DNA of 64,000 bases from Malaya genurostris (Eukaryota; Arthropoda; Insecta; Diptera; Culicidae): NCBI RefSeq assembly GCF_030247185.1, contig NC_080572.1:188823800-188887799 (forward strand). Direction: 5' to 3'. A program made the translations under genes and the position numbers. The notes beneath the pieces are model-generated. The model did not search any database and was not told the origin of the DNA. It saw nothing but the letters and a program-made list of their open reading frames with translations. Position 1 is the first letter of the stretch, and every line of letters begins with the position of its first letter. Below, one piece after another: positions 1 to 11,774 of the stretch.

Positions 1-475
1 AAGTTGATCGAGATAGCTGACACCCTAAAGATATCAAAAGAACGTGTTGGACATATTATTCACGAATATTTGGATATGAGAAAGCTTTGTGCAAAATGGG
101 TGCCGCGTGAGCTCACAATCGATCAAAAACAATAACGAAAAACCATGCTGAAATTGAACGAATTGGGCTTCGAATTGCTCCCTCATCCACCGTATTCTCC
201 AGATTTGGCCCCCAGTGACTTTTTCCTGTTCTCAGACCTCAAGAGAATGCTCGCTGGTAAAAAATTTAGAAGCAATGAAGAGGCAATCGCTGAAACTGAG
301 GCCTATTTTGAGGCAAAGGACAAATCGTACTACAAAAATAGTATCGAAAAGTTGGAAGATCGCTATAATCGCTGTATCGCCTCTGATGGCAATTATGTTG
401 AATAATAAAAACGATTTTTTTCAAAAAAATGTGTGTTTCTATTAAACGATACGAACTTTTCAGCCGAACTGTTAT
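1..475 (+). pseudogene. mariner (DD34D) transposase relic, internally deleted; element enters from left
   Basis: Positions 1-135 read in frame as the helix-turn-helix end of a mariner transposase (KWVPRELTIDQKQ is typical) and stop at a TAA. The reading frame from 145 to 405 then gives the transposase C-terminus, with the YSPDLAPSDFF block that carries the third catalytic Asp of mariner DD34D enzymes. The segment between, with the first two catalytic Asp residues, is missing, so this is an internal-deletion derivative. AT-rich sequence and a probable right terminal repeat follow up to about 475. The left end lies outside the window. The gene cannot be functional. Confidence 0.85.
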
Positions 476-1120
476 GACATAATTCATAGAACGTAATCCT
501 TGAAACGTCTGACTTTTACATGAATGATATAAATATACGCCCGTATTTCAAGCAAACGGGTGAATTTACATGTCTTAGCACATAAAAGTATGTCAGAATG
601 AATTAACTATAACTTATATTTACTGTAAAATTGAGTTATTTTTGACGCTCATATATGTCGGTATCAGAAGACCTAAATTTACACTATTATTTCTAGGTGT
701 GTAGTACCAAAATCGGAAGAATGAGAAAATATGTTTCTAAATAAATTTCTAATGCAAGAAATACATCTTTAGAAACTTGAACAAAATGTGAAAACCCCTG
801 ATTTTCGATTATTTTTGAAAGTTTCGTTGTTACCAAAATTAAATAAAATGAAAATAATAGAGCCACCGTCAATTTGACAGTGAAAAGGTTAAAGTTTTGG
901 GAAAATGTGTTCCAGTGCCAGTGTTTTTAAATGTGGTATAACAATATGTGTTTTCTTTGGAGGCAGATTTCACATACTTCCAAAGAAAATTATAAACAAT
1001 CGAACACTCTTTTAATTACCTATCAAATTGATTCGTGATTAAAGTAAAACGTTCTAATACTACATTTTTCAAAGCCATTGCACTTTTTTGTGAAGTTTGA
1101 GCTCGGATTTTTTGAAAAAA
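476..1120. other. AT-rich intergenic stretch, nothing recognised
   Basis: No coding region, RNA gene or clear repeat was seen here. Short open frames lack any family motif. Confidence 0.5.
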
Positions 1121-1123
1121 AAA

Positions 1124-1200
1124 TGGGTGGCGGAAATGTTAAAACGCGTATGCACTGATTGCATGAGAACGTAGGTTCGAGCCCTGCAACTGAGCGTATA
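1124..1200 (+). repeat. tRNA-like SINE head or tRNA pseudogene
   Basis: The sequence has a good B box (GGTTCGAGCCCTGC near 1171-1184) and a weak A box about 45 bases upstream. The body does not close into a clear cloverleaf. It is best read as the tRNA-derived head of a SINE or a decayed tRNA, not as a working tRNA gene. Confidence 0.4.
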
Positions 1201-1744
1201 TTTTTCCAAAACATCATCTTTTCATTTGGCTTCTTCAGAAATAAAGTTAACATAAATCATTAAATATGTCAGAAATAAATAATTTTTCTCAACGTTTACA
1301 GTTTTTAAAATTACTCACTGCAATACTGTCAACTGGACCTTTGTGGTACACTTACCTGAAAGAAAAGAAAACACAAGCAATTATTGTTAAGTATATAGAA
1401 TTTTTATTGCGTCGATGAGTATTGAAATTGAATGATTATTGAGTATAATCGGCAACAGGTGTTCAACATTTTATTTAAAATATTTATTTAAATTCAAACA
1501 TTCAAACAAAATTGGGTATTTGTTGCTGCATATAGTTTATAGTAGCAAGCCAACCTTTCGTCGTTAATTCGGTCTAGTGATAAAGGGTAGTAAATAGCAC
1601 ACTACCATTTTATATAATTATTTTATTTAATGCTTACACAATATTCTGTTTGTCATAGATGATTCAGGTCGTCGTTGGTTAAGCAATTTAAGAAAAGAGC
1701 ATCGATTTTCTCAGGAGCCTTTTTCTGTCTGTGAAATCGAAATA

Positions 1745-2030
1745 AAAAAAACTGCTAGAAAGCTGCTTTAAAAACTGTCCGAAAACTACTTAAAAACTGC
1801 CCGAAAATCTGAACGAAAACTATTCGAAAAACTTCTCAAAAACTGCTCAAAAACTACTCCGAAACTGCTCGAAAACTGCACGGAAAGTACTCTCAAAACT
1901 GTTTAAATAACTGCTCAAAAATTGCTCGAAAAACTTTCGAAACGAACTCCAAAGCCTCCTCGAAAAAACTACTTAAAAACTGGTCGAAAATTACTCTAAA
2001 AACTATTTAAATAACTGCTCGATTTCCATG
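1745..2030. repeat. degenerate ~12-bp tandem repeat (AAAACTGCTCGA-like)
   Basis: About twenty imperfect copies of a short unit, close to AAAACTGCTCGA, follow one another with small insertions and substitutions. The array is not coding. Confidence 0.75.
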
Positions 2031-2339
2031 AATCTTATACTTTATCCTAACGGTTTCCTAGGGTGCTGCGTTCAAACTTTGGTCATACCAAAATATGTGT
2101 CAATTGGTAAAACTTTTCATTAAAGTTCAAATCGTGTTTCTTTTCGAGTTTTAATATCTTCTATATAACGTATATGGGTCATTCCCAAAAAATCATATCT
2201 CGAAAATTCCACGTACCATATTGAAATAAAAAAATACGTGCTGAATATTTTCGAGCTCTTTACCAAAAAAAAAAAATAGTTAGATAAAAAAAAATTTGGG
2301 TGATTGATTTTGCGTGGAATGCCCCATATATTCAATATA

Positions 2340-3020
2340 ACGCCATAACTCCGGAACTACTGAACGGGACGCTATCAAACTTGGCACAGGTACTTCTTGC
2401 ATTTCAGAAATGGTCATAGGGATATTTTTATAGGGAAGACAGTAAGAGCGTAGCAAGTTACATAAACAGGTGGGGATCATGAAAAAATTCATATAACTTG
2501 ACGAGAATCTAGCCGTTTTGGAGACCATAGAAATATTTAGCATATCTGAAAATAGGGGGGGAGGGGTGGATGTAGCAAGTGCCTTTGAAAAGGAGGATGT
2601 AAGATTTGTAACTGTATAACTCCAAAACTACTGAACGGATGGTCATAAGGGCATTGTTATGGGAGTGGGAGCGTATCAAGTGTCTTCAACAGGGGGAAAT
2701 CATGAAAAAATGCATTTTATTTGAAGAGAATCGATACATTTTTTAAACCATGGAAACATTTTCCATGTCTTAGATATGACTATACGGGGAGTGGATGTAG
2801 CAAGTGACTTTGAAAAAGGGGTTTTAATATTTGTAACTGCATAACTTCGAAACTACTGAACAGATTGTCACCAAACTTGGCAAACTTGCTTTTCAGAACA
2901 TACTTCTTGCTCTTGATGTGAAGTCGATAGAATTTTCCAAAAAAGGATAATAAGTACAGATATTATTTGCATATCAAAGGAGATTATTACGTTAAATCAA
3001 GGTAGAGGGAGTGTAGTAAG
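2340..3020. repeat. diverged tandem repeat, period ~225-270 bp, about three units
   Basis: The phrase ATAACTCC(G/A)(G/A)AACTACTGAAC recurs at about 2345, 2616 and 2841. Each copy is followed by similar phrases (ATCATGAAAAAA, GTGGATGTAGCAAGTG, TTTGTAACTG). The copies are clearly related but diverged. Confidence 0.65.
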
Positions 3021-3392
3021 TGTCCTAAACATGGGGAGTCTTAAGGTAAAATTGATTAGATTTTACGAAAATCATAAAACTGACCCGATTTGATGAGAAT
3101 GCAGTGAAAATTGCCGTAATCTGAGATGGGACACCGTGCGAGATGGGATGGCCGTGCGCAATCTGAATATGTACGGAGTATTGTTCAATCAGGTTGCCGT
3201 GTTTCACTACATTCAGAGTATTTCGATAGGCAGGACAATTTCTAGAATCTTTTTGCGGCCTTGACATCACGAAACATTTCCGAGTAACGCCGGGTAAATA
3301 AAGACTGTCCCAGAAAGCATGGACGCACTTTGATTTCGCTGTAACACATGGTCGTTTTTGTAAACATTCCTTGATGTATATTTCGCTGTTCA

Positions 3393-3546
3393 GGGGACGG
3401 GTATAGTGTGATGGGTAAGTCGATGCCTTTCACGCAGTCCGCCTGGGTTCGATTCCCAACCCCGCACATAGGGTCAGAAAGTTTTTCTGGCCCGAAGAGG
3501 CGAATGACGATAAGGTTAAAACCTCTATAATCGAAACAAACAAAAA
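3393..3546 (+). mobile_element. tRNA-derived SINE inserted in DD37E copy A
   Basis: A 154-bp insertion is bounded by 13-bp direct repeats ATTTCGCTGTTCA (3380-3392 and 3547-3559). The 31-kb DD37E copy holds the same site once and empty. The insertion starts GGGGACGGGTATAG, has an A-box-like stretch and a perfect B box (GGTTCGATTCCCAA), and ends in an A-rich tail after AACCTCTATAATCGAAA. These are the hallmarks of a tRNA-derived SINE mobilised by LINE machinery. Confidence 0.92.
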
Positions 3547-4310
3547 ATTTCGCTGTTCATTGAAGCAGTGGTGATGAAGGGTTTCGAAATCTTATCGCAG
3601 CTACAACTTGCTTGCCAGACCATAGCTCTCTTACCAAATTTTTCGACTTCAATCGATGTCTCGGACTGGTTTAACATTTGCCCTTCTCGCACCGAATAAT
3701 ATTGTGGTCCCGGCAAAGATTTGTAATCGAGTGTCACGTAGGTTTCATCGTCCATGATTATGCAGTTCAAATTTTCAGCAAGAATCGTATTGTACAGCTT
3801 TCGAACCCTCGGCCTGATCGATGCTTCTTGTTTCGGACTACGTTTTGGTTGTTTCTGCTTCGAACCTATAGTTCGAAGATTCAAAAGTTCTTTAGCACGT
3901 AGAACATGTGACTTCGAAGCGCCCACTTTTTTGGCCACATACCGAACTGAAACCTCCTTCTTTTACTCGAACGCCTTTAGTATACGTTTATACAACTGAG
4001 GGTTAGCAGGATCTTTTTTTGACCCGTTTTCGGTTTATACTCAAAGGTCCTGATTGCATTTCGCACGGCTTTTTCACTTACTTCTTCCATTGTTGCTATC
4101 TTTCTCAGTGACAGTCCGCGTTCTGTGCACCATTTGTACACCATTTTTCGACATTGTTCTGCTGAAAGTCCACGCATTTCGAAACAAACTAATGAAAACG
4201 AATAAACAACTGCATAAGTGGTTAGAGAAGAGTGTAAACAACAGGCCATAAAAATTAACAGATTCTCAACCATTACGAAATGGCAGCGGTTTTTGGTTGC
4301 GTCCATACTT
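3525..4310 (-). pseudogene. DD37E transposase relic of copy A
   Basis: The minus strand encodes the N-terminal helix-turn-helix part (KWCTERGLSLRKIA, about 4090-4160) and, in a different frame at 3525-3938, the linker and first catalytic block with CIIMDDETYVTLDYK and VWQASCSCDKISKPFITT. The two parts are separated by a frameshift near 3970-4010. The C-terminal catalytic Asp and Glu are absent because of the left-end deletion, and a SINE interrupts the reading frame at 3393-3546. Copies at 31 kb and 35 kb show what is missing. Confidence 0.85.
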
Positions 4311-4326
4311 TCTGGGACAGTCTTTA

Positions 4327-5240
4327 GGCTAGTATACAAAATAAAGATTAAAGATTCAGCTTCTTTCATTAGCGAATGCGCATTGTTTGGCCTGACCGTG
4401 TTTTGTTTAGGTTTTTCACAACCTCTTTATTCTAATTCTTCGACGCAGAATACCACCTTGAGCTGCTTCTCACTGACAATCGTCTTTCGTGCCATCTTGA
4501 GGTTCCACTTGAAGATAGGTCAATATTTTTTCTATTTGGCATCACCTGTACGTTATTCGCGATATATAAATTCATACTCATCTTCCGTAATGGCAAGATG
4601 CCAAATTCAGCCAAAAAAAGCTCGGAACAATAATGTATCTTGAGATAAGGAAACATATGTTTTTACTGGAACTTCCAGGTTGATAGTCCTGGTCACAATG
4701 TAAGTGTCGCTTTTCAAGCTACGTAAACAAATTGCCTGCCAAGCGAGATATTCATTTGTGATCTTCTCAGGTTAATGTATTTGTAATCTTTGTCAATTTT
4801 TGTTTCAGTGCTTTTTGTATTTACTTATTACCAGAATTAGAGACGCGACGTATGAGATTAGTCATATGGTATCAGTGTTAATTTTCTTGGAAGAACATAG
4901 TATTAAGTTTTCTATTTTATACAGCAATTTTAATTTAACTACAGCTTTCACTGATAGTTATACAAATTTCGAAATCCATTTAAAGCGTTTCCGACCTCTG
5001 TTAAATTGTAAAGAATCACGTCTAGCGTAACGAATCCAATAGAACCCTAATGGCTTAATCGCCCATCGACAGTGAAGCTTTTCTTGGTCGTCGTTGTGTC
5101 CGATGTCGGATTTGCCAGGCAAAATGGCAAGAAAAACAACCACAGCAATAACAAAATCAACAAGAAAGGAATACGGCTTTGCCCATCACTAGCGCTTAAC
5201 ATGGGCAAGTAGTTGTAAGCCATTCTGGACGAAGGGTCCC
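4327..5240. other. unassigned AT-rich DNA
   Basis: Several open frames of 60-140 codons occur but none shows a recognisable domain or consistent codon use. No RNA gene or terminal repeat was found. Confidence 0.5.
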
Positions 5241-7020
5241 ATCATTTTGGGCGACTAAAGTTAATTGAAAGCCCGTACTAGCCCGGCAAAAAGTAAGACC
5301 AGTACACCAAACGAAAAAAAAACAGAACTGTTCCGATGTTCACATTCACTATTTGCTGCAGGTTCTATGCGGAGCTTTGTTCGGAAGCCATCAGCACCAT
5401 CATCGTCATCGTTTCTTACATCAGCGGGACCGGGTGACGGTGGTGGTTCTTCGGAACCCTGGTGCTGAGCCCCAGATTATGGTCGTCATGCGGTGCTGCG
5501 GTTGTGATGTGCGAAGATGCTGCGGCGATGATTTCCCAAAAGCAAGACGTTAGGCGGCGAGTTCTTCATAACTGAATTCGCTGCTTTTTGCCTGCAGCAC
5601 TGAATTGTGGCAGTGGATTATATTGTCATATCTGACTTGTTATGAGGAGAAAAGAGCCGTTTTTGGTAAGTTAAACCGAATGATGAACATTGTCGAAGTT
5701 CGTCAGATCTTTTTTAATAACTCGGTCATATTGAAAATTTTCAGTTTTTATTTACCAGTAGAGAAGCAGAGCGGATTTCGTGATAATTGACTTTGTAACT
5801 TATTTGAAACTATGGATTATCGTTTTTTTTTCAGGAAAAACAAAAATAATTACTTCATGCTTTCATTGCTTTAGGCAGCCGAATATTCACTTTGCAAACA
5901 ATGATTGTAGCTATAAATTTTTGACGACATGCGCTCGGAAACTTTGACCATTAGGCAGAGCAATCTTCAATCGTACTTCGCTCCGAACAGGCGACATTAG
6001 AGATGTGAACAAGGAATAAATCGTTTATAAATACGCTTCAGAAGGCAGGCAGGCAATAACAAACTGGAAAGTTAAGCTTCACTCCGAGTGCCACGTTTCG
6101 AGGCCTTGTAATCATCCAATTTTAAGTTTTATAAAACCCTCCCCCAGGAGCAAACGCATTTTCCCACTCCCAACAAGGAGCGAAATTTAATTTCGTTTGA
6201 AGGCACCTTTCTTCCATCAAATCCCGATCCCCGTCTCGAATGCCGATCCGCTCGATGTTGCCAGCAGTAGCAACAACAGCAGCCCATCAGCGTCAGGGAT
6301 TAATGCTTCCTAATCACATTTTACACTACACTGTACTCACGAGGGTCATCTCTCTGCGTCACTCTGTTGGGCGCCGATAGCAAAACCAGCAACGCCAATA
6401 AAGTGCTTTCGCCACTCTTCAGCCCGCCAGCTCGCCTTCCAGCATGGCGCTTTGAATTTTCCAGCATCCCCCGGATTGGGTGGTGCGCACCAGAACGAAA
6501 AAAGTGTCATTGACACTTTCCCTTCCGATGTTCCGAACGGATCGCTCCGCATCGAATCTGTTTCGGCAACGTTGGAAAAACCAGCAGCAAGTTTAGGACT
6601 GGCACGTCGGTCGTCACCAAATTAGATGGGACGGAAGAGCAGAGAAAACCGTAGTCACAACCACCTTCTAATCTGCACCTTCGCTTGCTTGGGTTGCTGG
6701 GAAAATTATGCCAGCAAAAAAAAAGAAAAGAAAACCGACAGACAGTTCTCGTTTGGGATGTTGTTTTTGGAGCCCTGAAGGATGTATAATTGGTCGTCGT
6801 TGCTTTGAGTGGGTGGTTGTGTGATTGGTTAGTTGTTTGGTCCGTTCGCTTTTGATTGAGATAAATTTCGGTAAACATCATTTTCACCACCGTATGCTCC
6901 ACGTCTCGTCTTTCCTGGTTCGGCAGCGCGATTGGTTCTCGGAAGAAGAAGGGAAAAGGTTCTCGTTTCGTAATTTCTACCGAAGATAAAAGTTTCCGCT
7001 GATGTGAAACAGAAAGTGAT
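5241..7020. other. less AT-rich unique-looking DNA, possible host intron/intergenic sequence
   Basis: This stretch has higher GC, simple CAG/CAT/GTC-rich runs and no transposon motifs. No open frame has a family signature. It may be host non-coding or regulatory DNA, which is inference only. Confidence 0.4.
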
Positions 7021-7594
7021 GAAATGAGATTGTCTCTAATTTTAGCGTTTGACGCTTTTAGAGAGGAAAGAAAAAACGACCTTCTCGAATTAACTTATAA
7101 CCGAAGCGATAGCGTGATTGGAGCAGAATTCAGCCCCCATAATCATTTCCATGGTCTTTCATCTGGATTTAAATTTGAGAAAGCATTTTTCAGCAGCTAC
7201 TTAACTGAATTATCTGAAGCCAGAAATTTCGTCATGGTGTCGTTCAAATCAATGGGAATCTATGATTTTTTTCTTAATTTCGTTCCATTGTGTTGAGTTG
7301 TTTGAGTTGAACCATGGCAATGGAGATTCATCTAAATAGCCTTTGTCTAAATGTAACAAACAGCTCCTAAGATTGGTTATAAAGCCATATGTTTGAAATG
7401 CTGATTTTCAGAGAAATACCTTATCCATCCAGCTCCGTAAGCAGGGGGGCATGCAGCGCCCCTACTCCAATAGTCATTACAGATTATCATAATAGATTAA
7501 ATACATCATTGTGTTTAAATCCATAGGTGTCCTAAAAGAATGTTTTAGTGAACCAAAATCCAGATATCTTTACTGTTATTTGGACTATTCACTA

Positions 7595-7922
7595 TTCGGT
7601 TGGCGGTTCAATGCATCGGTGCCCTATCTTTTAAGTCAATCAACTGTTTGCTTGGAATTCGAGCCTAGTTTAAAAATTTTTGAACTAAAAATCGTGTCAG
7701 TTTCGAACCTGATTTTTATATCAGACACACTCATATCCCCGTTTATACATGAGAACCCAACACAGTTTCGTGGAAAGTGTTTGTTTGATGAGACTACGGT
7801 GGCTCAGCTCCAGTTTTATCAAGCGGAAACGACATTGGTGTGAGTAGGCTCGTAACACCAGTTATGCAGTGGCTTTTTTATGCTATGAATCGGCTGCTAA
7901 ATGTAATACGAAGGCTTTGTTA
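7595..7922 (+). repeat. SINE relic (GGTTGGCGGTTCAATGCAT family) with internal insertion
   Basis: The head GGTTGGCGGTTCAATGCATC and the tail (AATCGGCTGC ... ATGTAATACGAAGGCTTTG) match the better copy at 14718-14920. Roughly 130-150 bp of unrelated AT-rich sequence lies between the two halves. Confidence 0.65.
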
Positions 7923-8184
7923 TTAAAATTTCGGATTTTTGTTCATCGTCATCTCACATTATTTAACCATAAAAGTAAAGTTTCCTTCACAAAGAAAAAG
8001 TAACCTCCTGAGTCATTTATTAAGCATTGAGAATCTTCGAGGCCCGAGATCATACGTTTTCCAAAAGGAACAATTCTTAAATGTTCTGATTAAAAGTCTG
8101 CATAAGTTCTTGTAAATGCTTTATCCGATAAAAATGGCACTTCCATTTTTACTTAGGAAAATTGTATCGATTAACGGATTTGCT

Positions 8185-8800
8185 TGAAATTTTCAAAGAA
8201 CAGAAAAATTCTAATGAGTTATGATTTACAAAACTTGTTTTGTTCTGTATTGTCTTCTATCCCGAAAGTCCTGATCTTCCTTCTCACTTCACCCGTCAAA
8301 CTCGGTTCAACCGAATTTCCTACTATTTTTTGTAGTTTCACCCAAATTTTCTTCAGCTGCAGGTCTGGTTTAAAAGCTTTGCATGTTGTGGGATGTTTGC
8401 AAAGCTCCGTCTTCATAATTGCTCAGAATTTTGCAAATGGGTGACGTTCTGGTGAGTTCGGTGGTTTCTTATGTTTTGACATTTAATTGACTCCGTTGGG
8501 TAGGTACCATTCCTATAAGTTTCGAGCGTAGTGGCAGAATGCTAGATCAGACTAAAACAGAGTTAATCTTTTGTGATTCTATATGAATGGTAAGAATTGC
8601 TTCTTAAAGCACTCCTCCGTGAACATTGCACCATCGATATTTACGAAAGTGACTCACGGCTCATTGCACCACATCCGCAAATCGCCTGTCTGATCAGCAG
8701 CTTCTTTGCAAATTTTGGTAAATTCGTTTTTCGAATATCTTCCATAACACCGAAACTTAGGTTAGGCAACGAAAAGTACTTGCCCAGGAAGTTGACATCT
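8185..8800 (-). pseudogene. Tc1/mariner-superfamily transposase relic
   Basis: Read on the minus strand across frameshifts, this gives KFAKKLLIRQAICGCG, a catalytic block with SDLAFCHYA, a decayed PPNSPERHPF block, and a C-terminal Lys/Arg-rich tail. The arrangement matches IS630/Tc1/mariner transposases related to the DD37E and DD41D groups. Stops and frameshifts occur in every part, and the catalytic Glu/Asp block is degraded. The N-terminal part is missing; the mariner at 8827 begins close to the break. Confidence 0.6.
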
Positions 8801-8826
8801 TAGACTTTTTAGCGACATCTCGAGTT

Positions 8827-10076
8827 TAACACATGGATCAATAAGTCTCGAGACTAAAGCAGAGATGGCGCTCGTAGTAAACCAGTATCCACGTCTTTCT
8901 AGAGTACTAACCTTTGCTTGAAACGGGTCAAAATTTTAAGTCGATCCGACCAGAAACAGCTGAGTTATCGAGGTTGGAGTAAAGTCGTTTTGTAGTTTGT
9001 TTGAAAAATGGAAAAAAAAACCGAGTTTTGTATTTAGATAAAACATTGTTTTTTAATGTTATCCGGACTCTTGTCCATCAAAAGCAACGATTTGTCGGTG
9101 GTTCGCCGAGTTTAAACGTGGTCGTACCGACACAAATGACGCGGAACGCTCGGGTAGACCTGTGGAAGCCGTTACACCGGAAAATGTGAGTGAAGTGACA
9201 AAAATTATAATGAAAGATCGTAAAGTGAAGCTCCGTGAGATTGCTGAGATGACACAGATATCATGTGGAAGCGTATTTACTATCCTTCATGAAAAATTGA
9301 GCATGAAAAAGGTTTTTTCCAAGTGGGTGCCGCGATTGCTTTCGATGGAACAAAAACAGCAACGAGTCGATGATTCAGAAAGCAGTTTATCGCTATTTAC
9401 TCCTAACAAAAAAGATTTCTTGCGTCGTTACGTGACCATGGACGAAACATGGATACATCACTACACTCCAGAGTCGAAGCGGCAGTCATCTGAGTGGCGC
9501 ACAGCTGGCGAAAGCCGTCCGAAGCGTCCGAAAACGCAGCAGTCAGCTGGCAAAGTCATGGCGTCAGTTTTTTGGGATACGCAAGGCGTGATTTTCATTG
9601 ACTACCTCGAAAAAGGTAAATCGATCAACAGTGATTATTATATTGACTCTACTGGTGCGATTGAAGGAGGAAATCGCAAAAAAAACGACCGCACATACAG
9701 AGAAAAAGAATCCTTTTTTATCAAGACAATGCACCCTGTCACAAGTGGATGAAAAACAATGGCGAAATTGAACGAATTGGGCTTTGATCTGCTTCCCCAC
9801 CTCCCATACTCGCCAGATTTAGCCCCCAGTGACTACTGGCTCTTTGCTGATCTTAAAAAAATGCTCCAGGGAAAAATATTTGGCTCAAATGAGGAGGTCA
9901 TCGTTGAAACTGAAGCGAAAGATAATTTTTTTTATAAACATGGTATTAAAAAATTGGAAAAACGTTGGAACCATTGTATCACCCTAAAAGGTGATTATGT
10001 CGATGAATAAAAAAAAAATTTACAAAAAAAATGTTGTTTCCATTGTTAGTCTTTGGACTTATTGATCCATGTGTTA
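8827..10076 (+). mobile_element. mariner element with near-perfect inverted repeats (1.25 kb)
   Basis: The left end TAACACATGGATCAATAAGTC is matched by the inverted right end (GACTTATTGATCCATGTGTTA, ending at 10076). The total length of 1250 bp is close to the usual ~1.3 kb of mariner elements. The inside is a decayed DD34D transposase gene. The ends look younger than the gene, so the copy might have been mobilised in trans; this is inference. Confidence 0.9.
9008..10009 (+). pseudogene. mariner DD34D transposase, frameshifted
   Basis: A start ATG at 9008 is followed by a short frame and a stop. The helix-turn-helix part continues in other frames, then 9162-9752 gives KWVPRLLSMEQKQQRVDDSE and the first catalytic block TMDETWIHHYTPESK, then VIFIDYLEKG with the second Asp. 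A frameshift near 9650-9755 separates this from the C-terminus at 9759-10010, which carries YSPDLAPSDYW with the third Asp and ends at a normal TAA. All three catalytic Asp residues survive but the reading frame is broken in at least three places. Confidence 0.88.
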
Positions 10077-10389
10077 CATGTTTGGATGGTTCTTGACAGC
10101 ATTTTTCTGGTTTTACACCAAAAAAAGTGCTGTCAAGACCGGTCAAAAAGTTAGTCATTCTACTGTCCATTCACTCCAATGACCACTCTGTTTCATCCTT
10201 CGCTATCCCAGACGCTGCTGGATGATTTTAATCACACGAGGCCCATTTTTGTTTAGAATTCTAGAACTTTTTAATGATTTACCCGTGGGATGTCTCTGTA
10301 TTTTGATGTTAATAATACACTATGAATATAATTGACTCATATTTTCAGTTTTTTCATCAGCACGGTTCAAAAGTTACAGTAGATTTTCG

Positions 10390-11200
10390 TTTGTTTGTCG
10401 ACATCCAGGATGATAGAATTAGAGAGCAAGCCAGAGGTCGTCAGAAAACCGAAAAAAGTGTCCTCTCCGTCCAAGATATCGCTGGGAAATTGGGATTGTC
10501 AGCTTTTGCCGAGCTGAAAACCTAGGCGGACTGTCAACTTATAAGAAAAATGTGATTTCTAATCGTGACGTTAAGTAAATTTCGTAATTTCGTGAGACAG
10601 GATAACGAAACCTATGTCAAGACAGATTTTAACAACTAGACTTGAAAGCTGAAAGAAGAAAGGTGGAAGATATTTTCAAACACAGTAAGTTGTATAAGTT
10701 TGCAAAGAAATATTTCGTGCGGCAGGCCATTTTTTTGTGGCGGCATTTACATCGCGACTGGAATTATCTACCAAGAAATTTCTGTGCAGAAGTGTCTGCA
10801 AGTAAAAACGTTAGTATGTCTGGCCTCAATCAACATAATGTCATGTAATGATATCATAATGTTCATCTATGGTAAGATTTGGCTGTTTGCCACTACGGGC
10901 AAATACCGTAATCATGAACATGAATCCTTCCAACATATCAGATTTCTACCAAATAAAAAAAATGGGAAATCTAATCAAGAAGACGCCAAAGACAGGTGTC
11001 AGCGAGTTCAAGGAAAACTGACGTTTTGTGGCGAGGAAAGTGACGAAGGAGGCTATGCAAAACTTATGTAAAGGCGTCAAACAAAGGACCCGGCAATTTT
11101 CAGATGTCAAAAGAAAGAGCTCAACGATAATTTTGCCTGTGTTTTACTTGAATGGAACTTTAGAGAGAAATAAGATTTGGTGTTTTAATAAAAAAGGTTG
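10390..11200 (+). pseudogene. Tc1/mariner-superfamily transposase relic (plus strand)
   Basis: The stretch reads as a broken transposase: SVLSVQDIAGKLG (HTH), then DNETYVKTDFKQ with a first catalytic Asp, then KLYKFAKKYFVRQAI, and a C-terminal EAMQNLCKGVKQRTRQFSD in another frame around 11040-11110. Frameshifts and stops lie between. It resembles the minus-strand relic at 8.2-8.8 kb and may be from the same family. The second and third catalytic positions were not found. Confidence 0.55.
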
Positions 11201-11770
11201 ACCGATTCCCACACGATTTGTTTGAACAGTTTTCGATCGATTTGTAATCTGAAATACTTCAGGGTGAAATAAAATTAAATGGTTTTTTCCGAATGTTTTT
11301 GTGCATAAATACATAAACACTCTTGGCTCTTCAAGATATGACTCTTCAAAATATGAGCCTTAGAATAACACGTTCAAAAAATTATGACAATCTTTCCTCT
11401 ATTATTTCATATTGATTGAATTCTTGTAGATTACATTGATAGTTTCCTTAGATATGAAATTTCCTTGATTAGCTATTTAATCTACTACCGGAGTACCGGA
11501 CTATTCAGACAAATTCTTGATTGGTTTTAGCCTTGTTGGCCTTATGAAAAGCTTTGGAAAATTCGGTGCAAATAATTGTTGCAAGCAAGAGTTTTTCAGA
11601 GTATGCAAGTTCTGCACGCTCATTGTTGCTTAGTGATTTTTAAAATGAGTGATGGAAAATAGATTTGTAATCAGTTACTTGAATTTTAAAAGATTGTCAA
11701 TCGGTTAAAGTTCCTTATCCGAAAGCTGGTAATGCTTGAACGCGACAAAACCTGAACACCCCTGAATACG
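11201..11770. other. AT-rich DNA, nothing recognised
   Basis: No gene, RNA or repeat boundary was identified. Confidence 0.45.
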
Positions 11771-11774
11771 AGAT

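Larger units (their letters stand above)
3299..4326 (-). mobile_element. DD37E (ITmD37E-like) Tc1/mariner-type element, copy A, C-terminally deleted
   Basis: The ends are inverted repeats, AAAGACTGTCCCAGAAAG on the left and CTTTCTGGGACAGTCTTT on the right, with TA at each edge. They match copies at 31145-32392 and 34966-36007. Relative to the 31-kb copy, about 430 bp at the left end are missing, which removes the second catalytic Asp and the Glu. A 154-bp SINE sits inside. The element is dead as an autonomous transposon. Confidence 0.88.

Noticed and set aside
1745..2030. CRISPR-like array
   Set aside because: The unit is short, continuous and degenerate without spacers, and the genome is eukaryotic.
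4218..4643. 141-codon plus-strand frame across the right end of DD37E copy A
   Set aside because: It runs through the transposon end into unrelated flank and has no domain.
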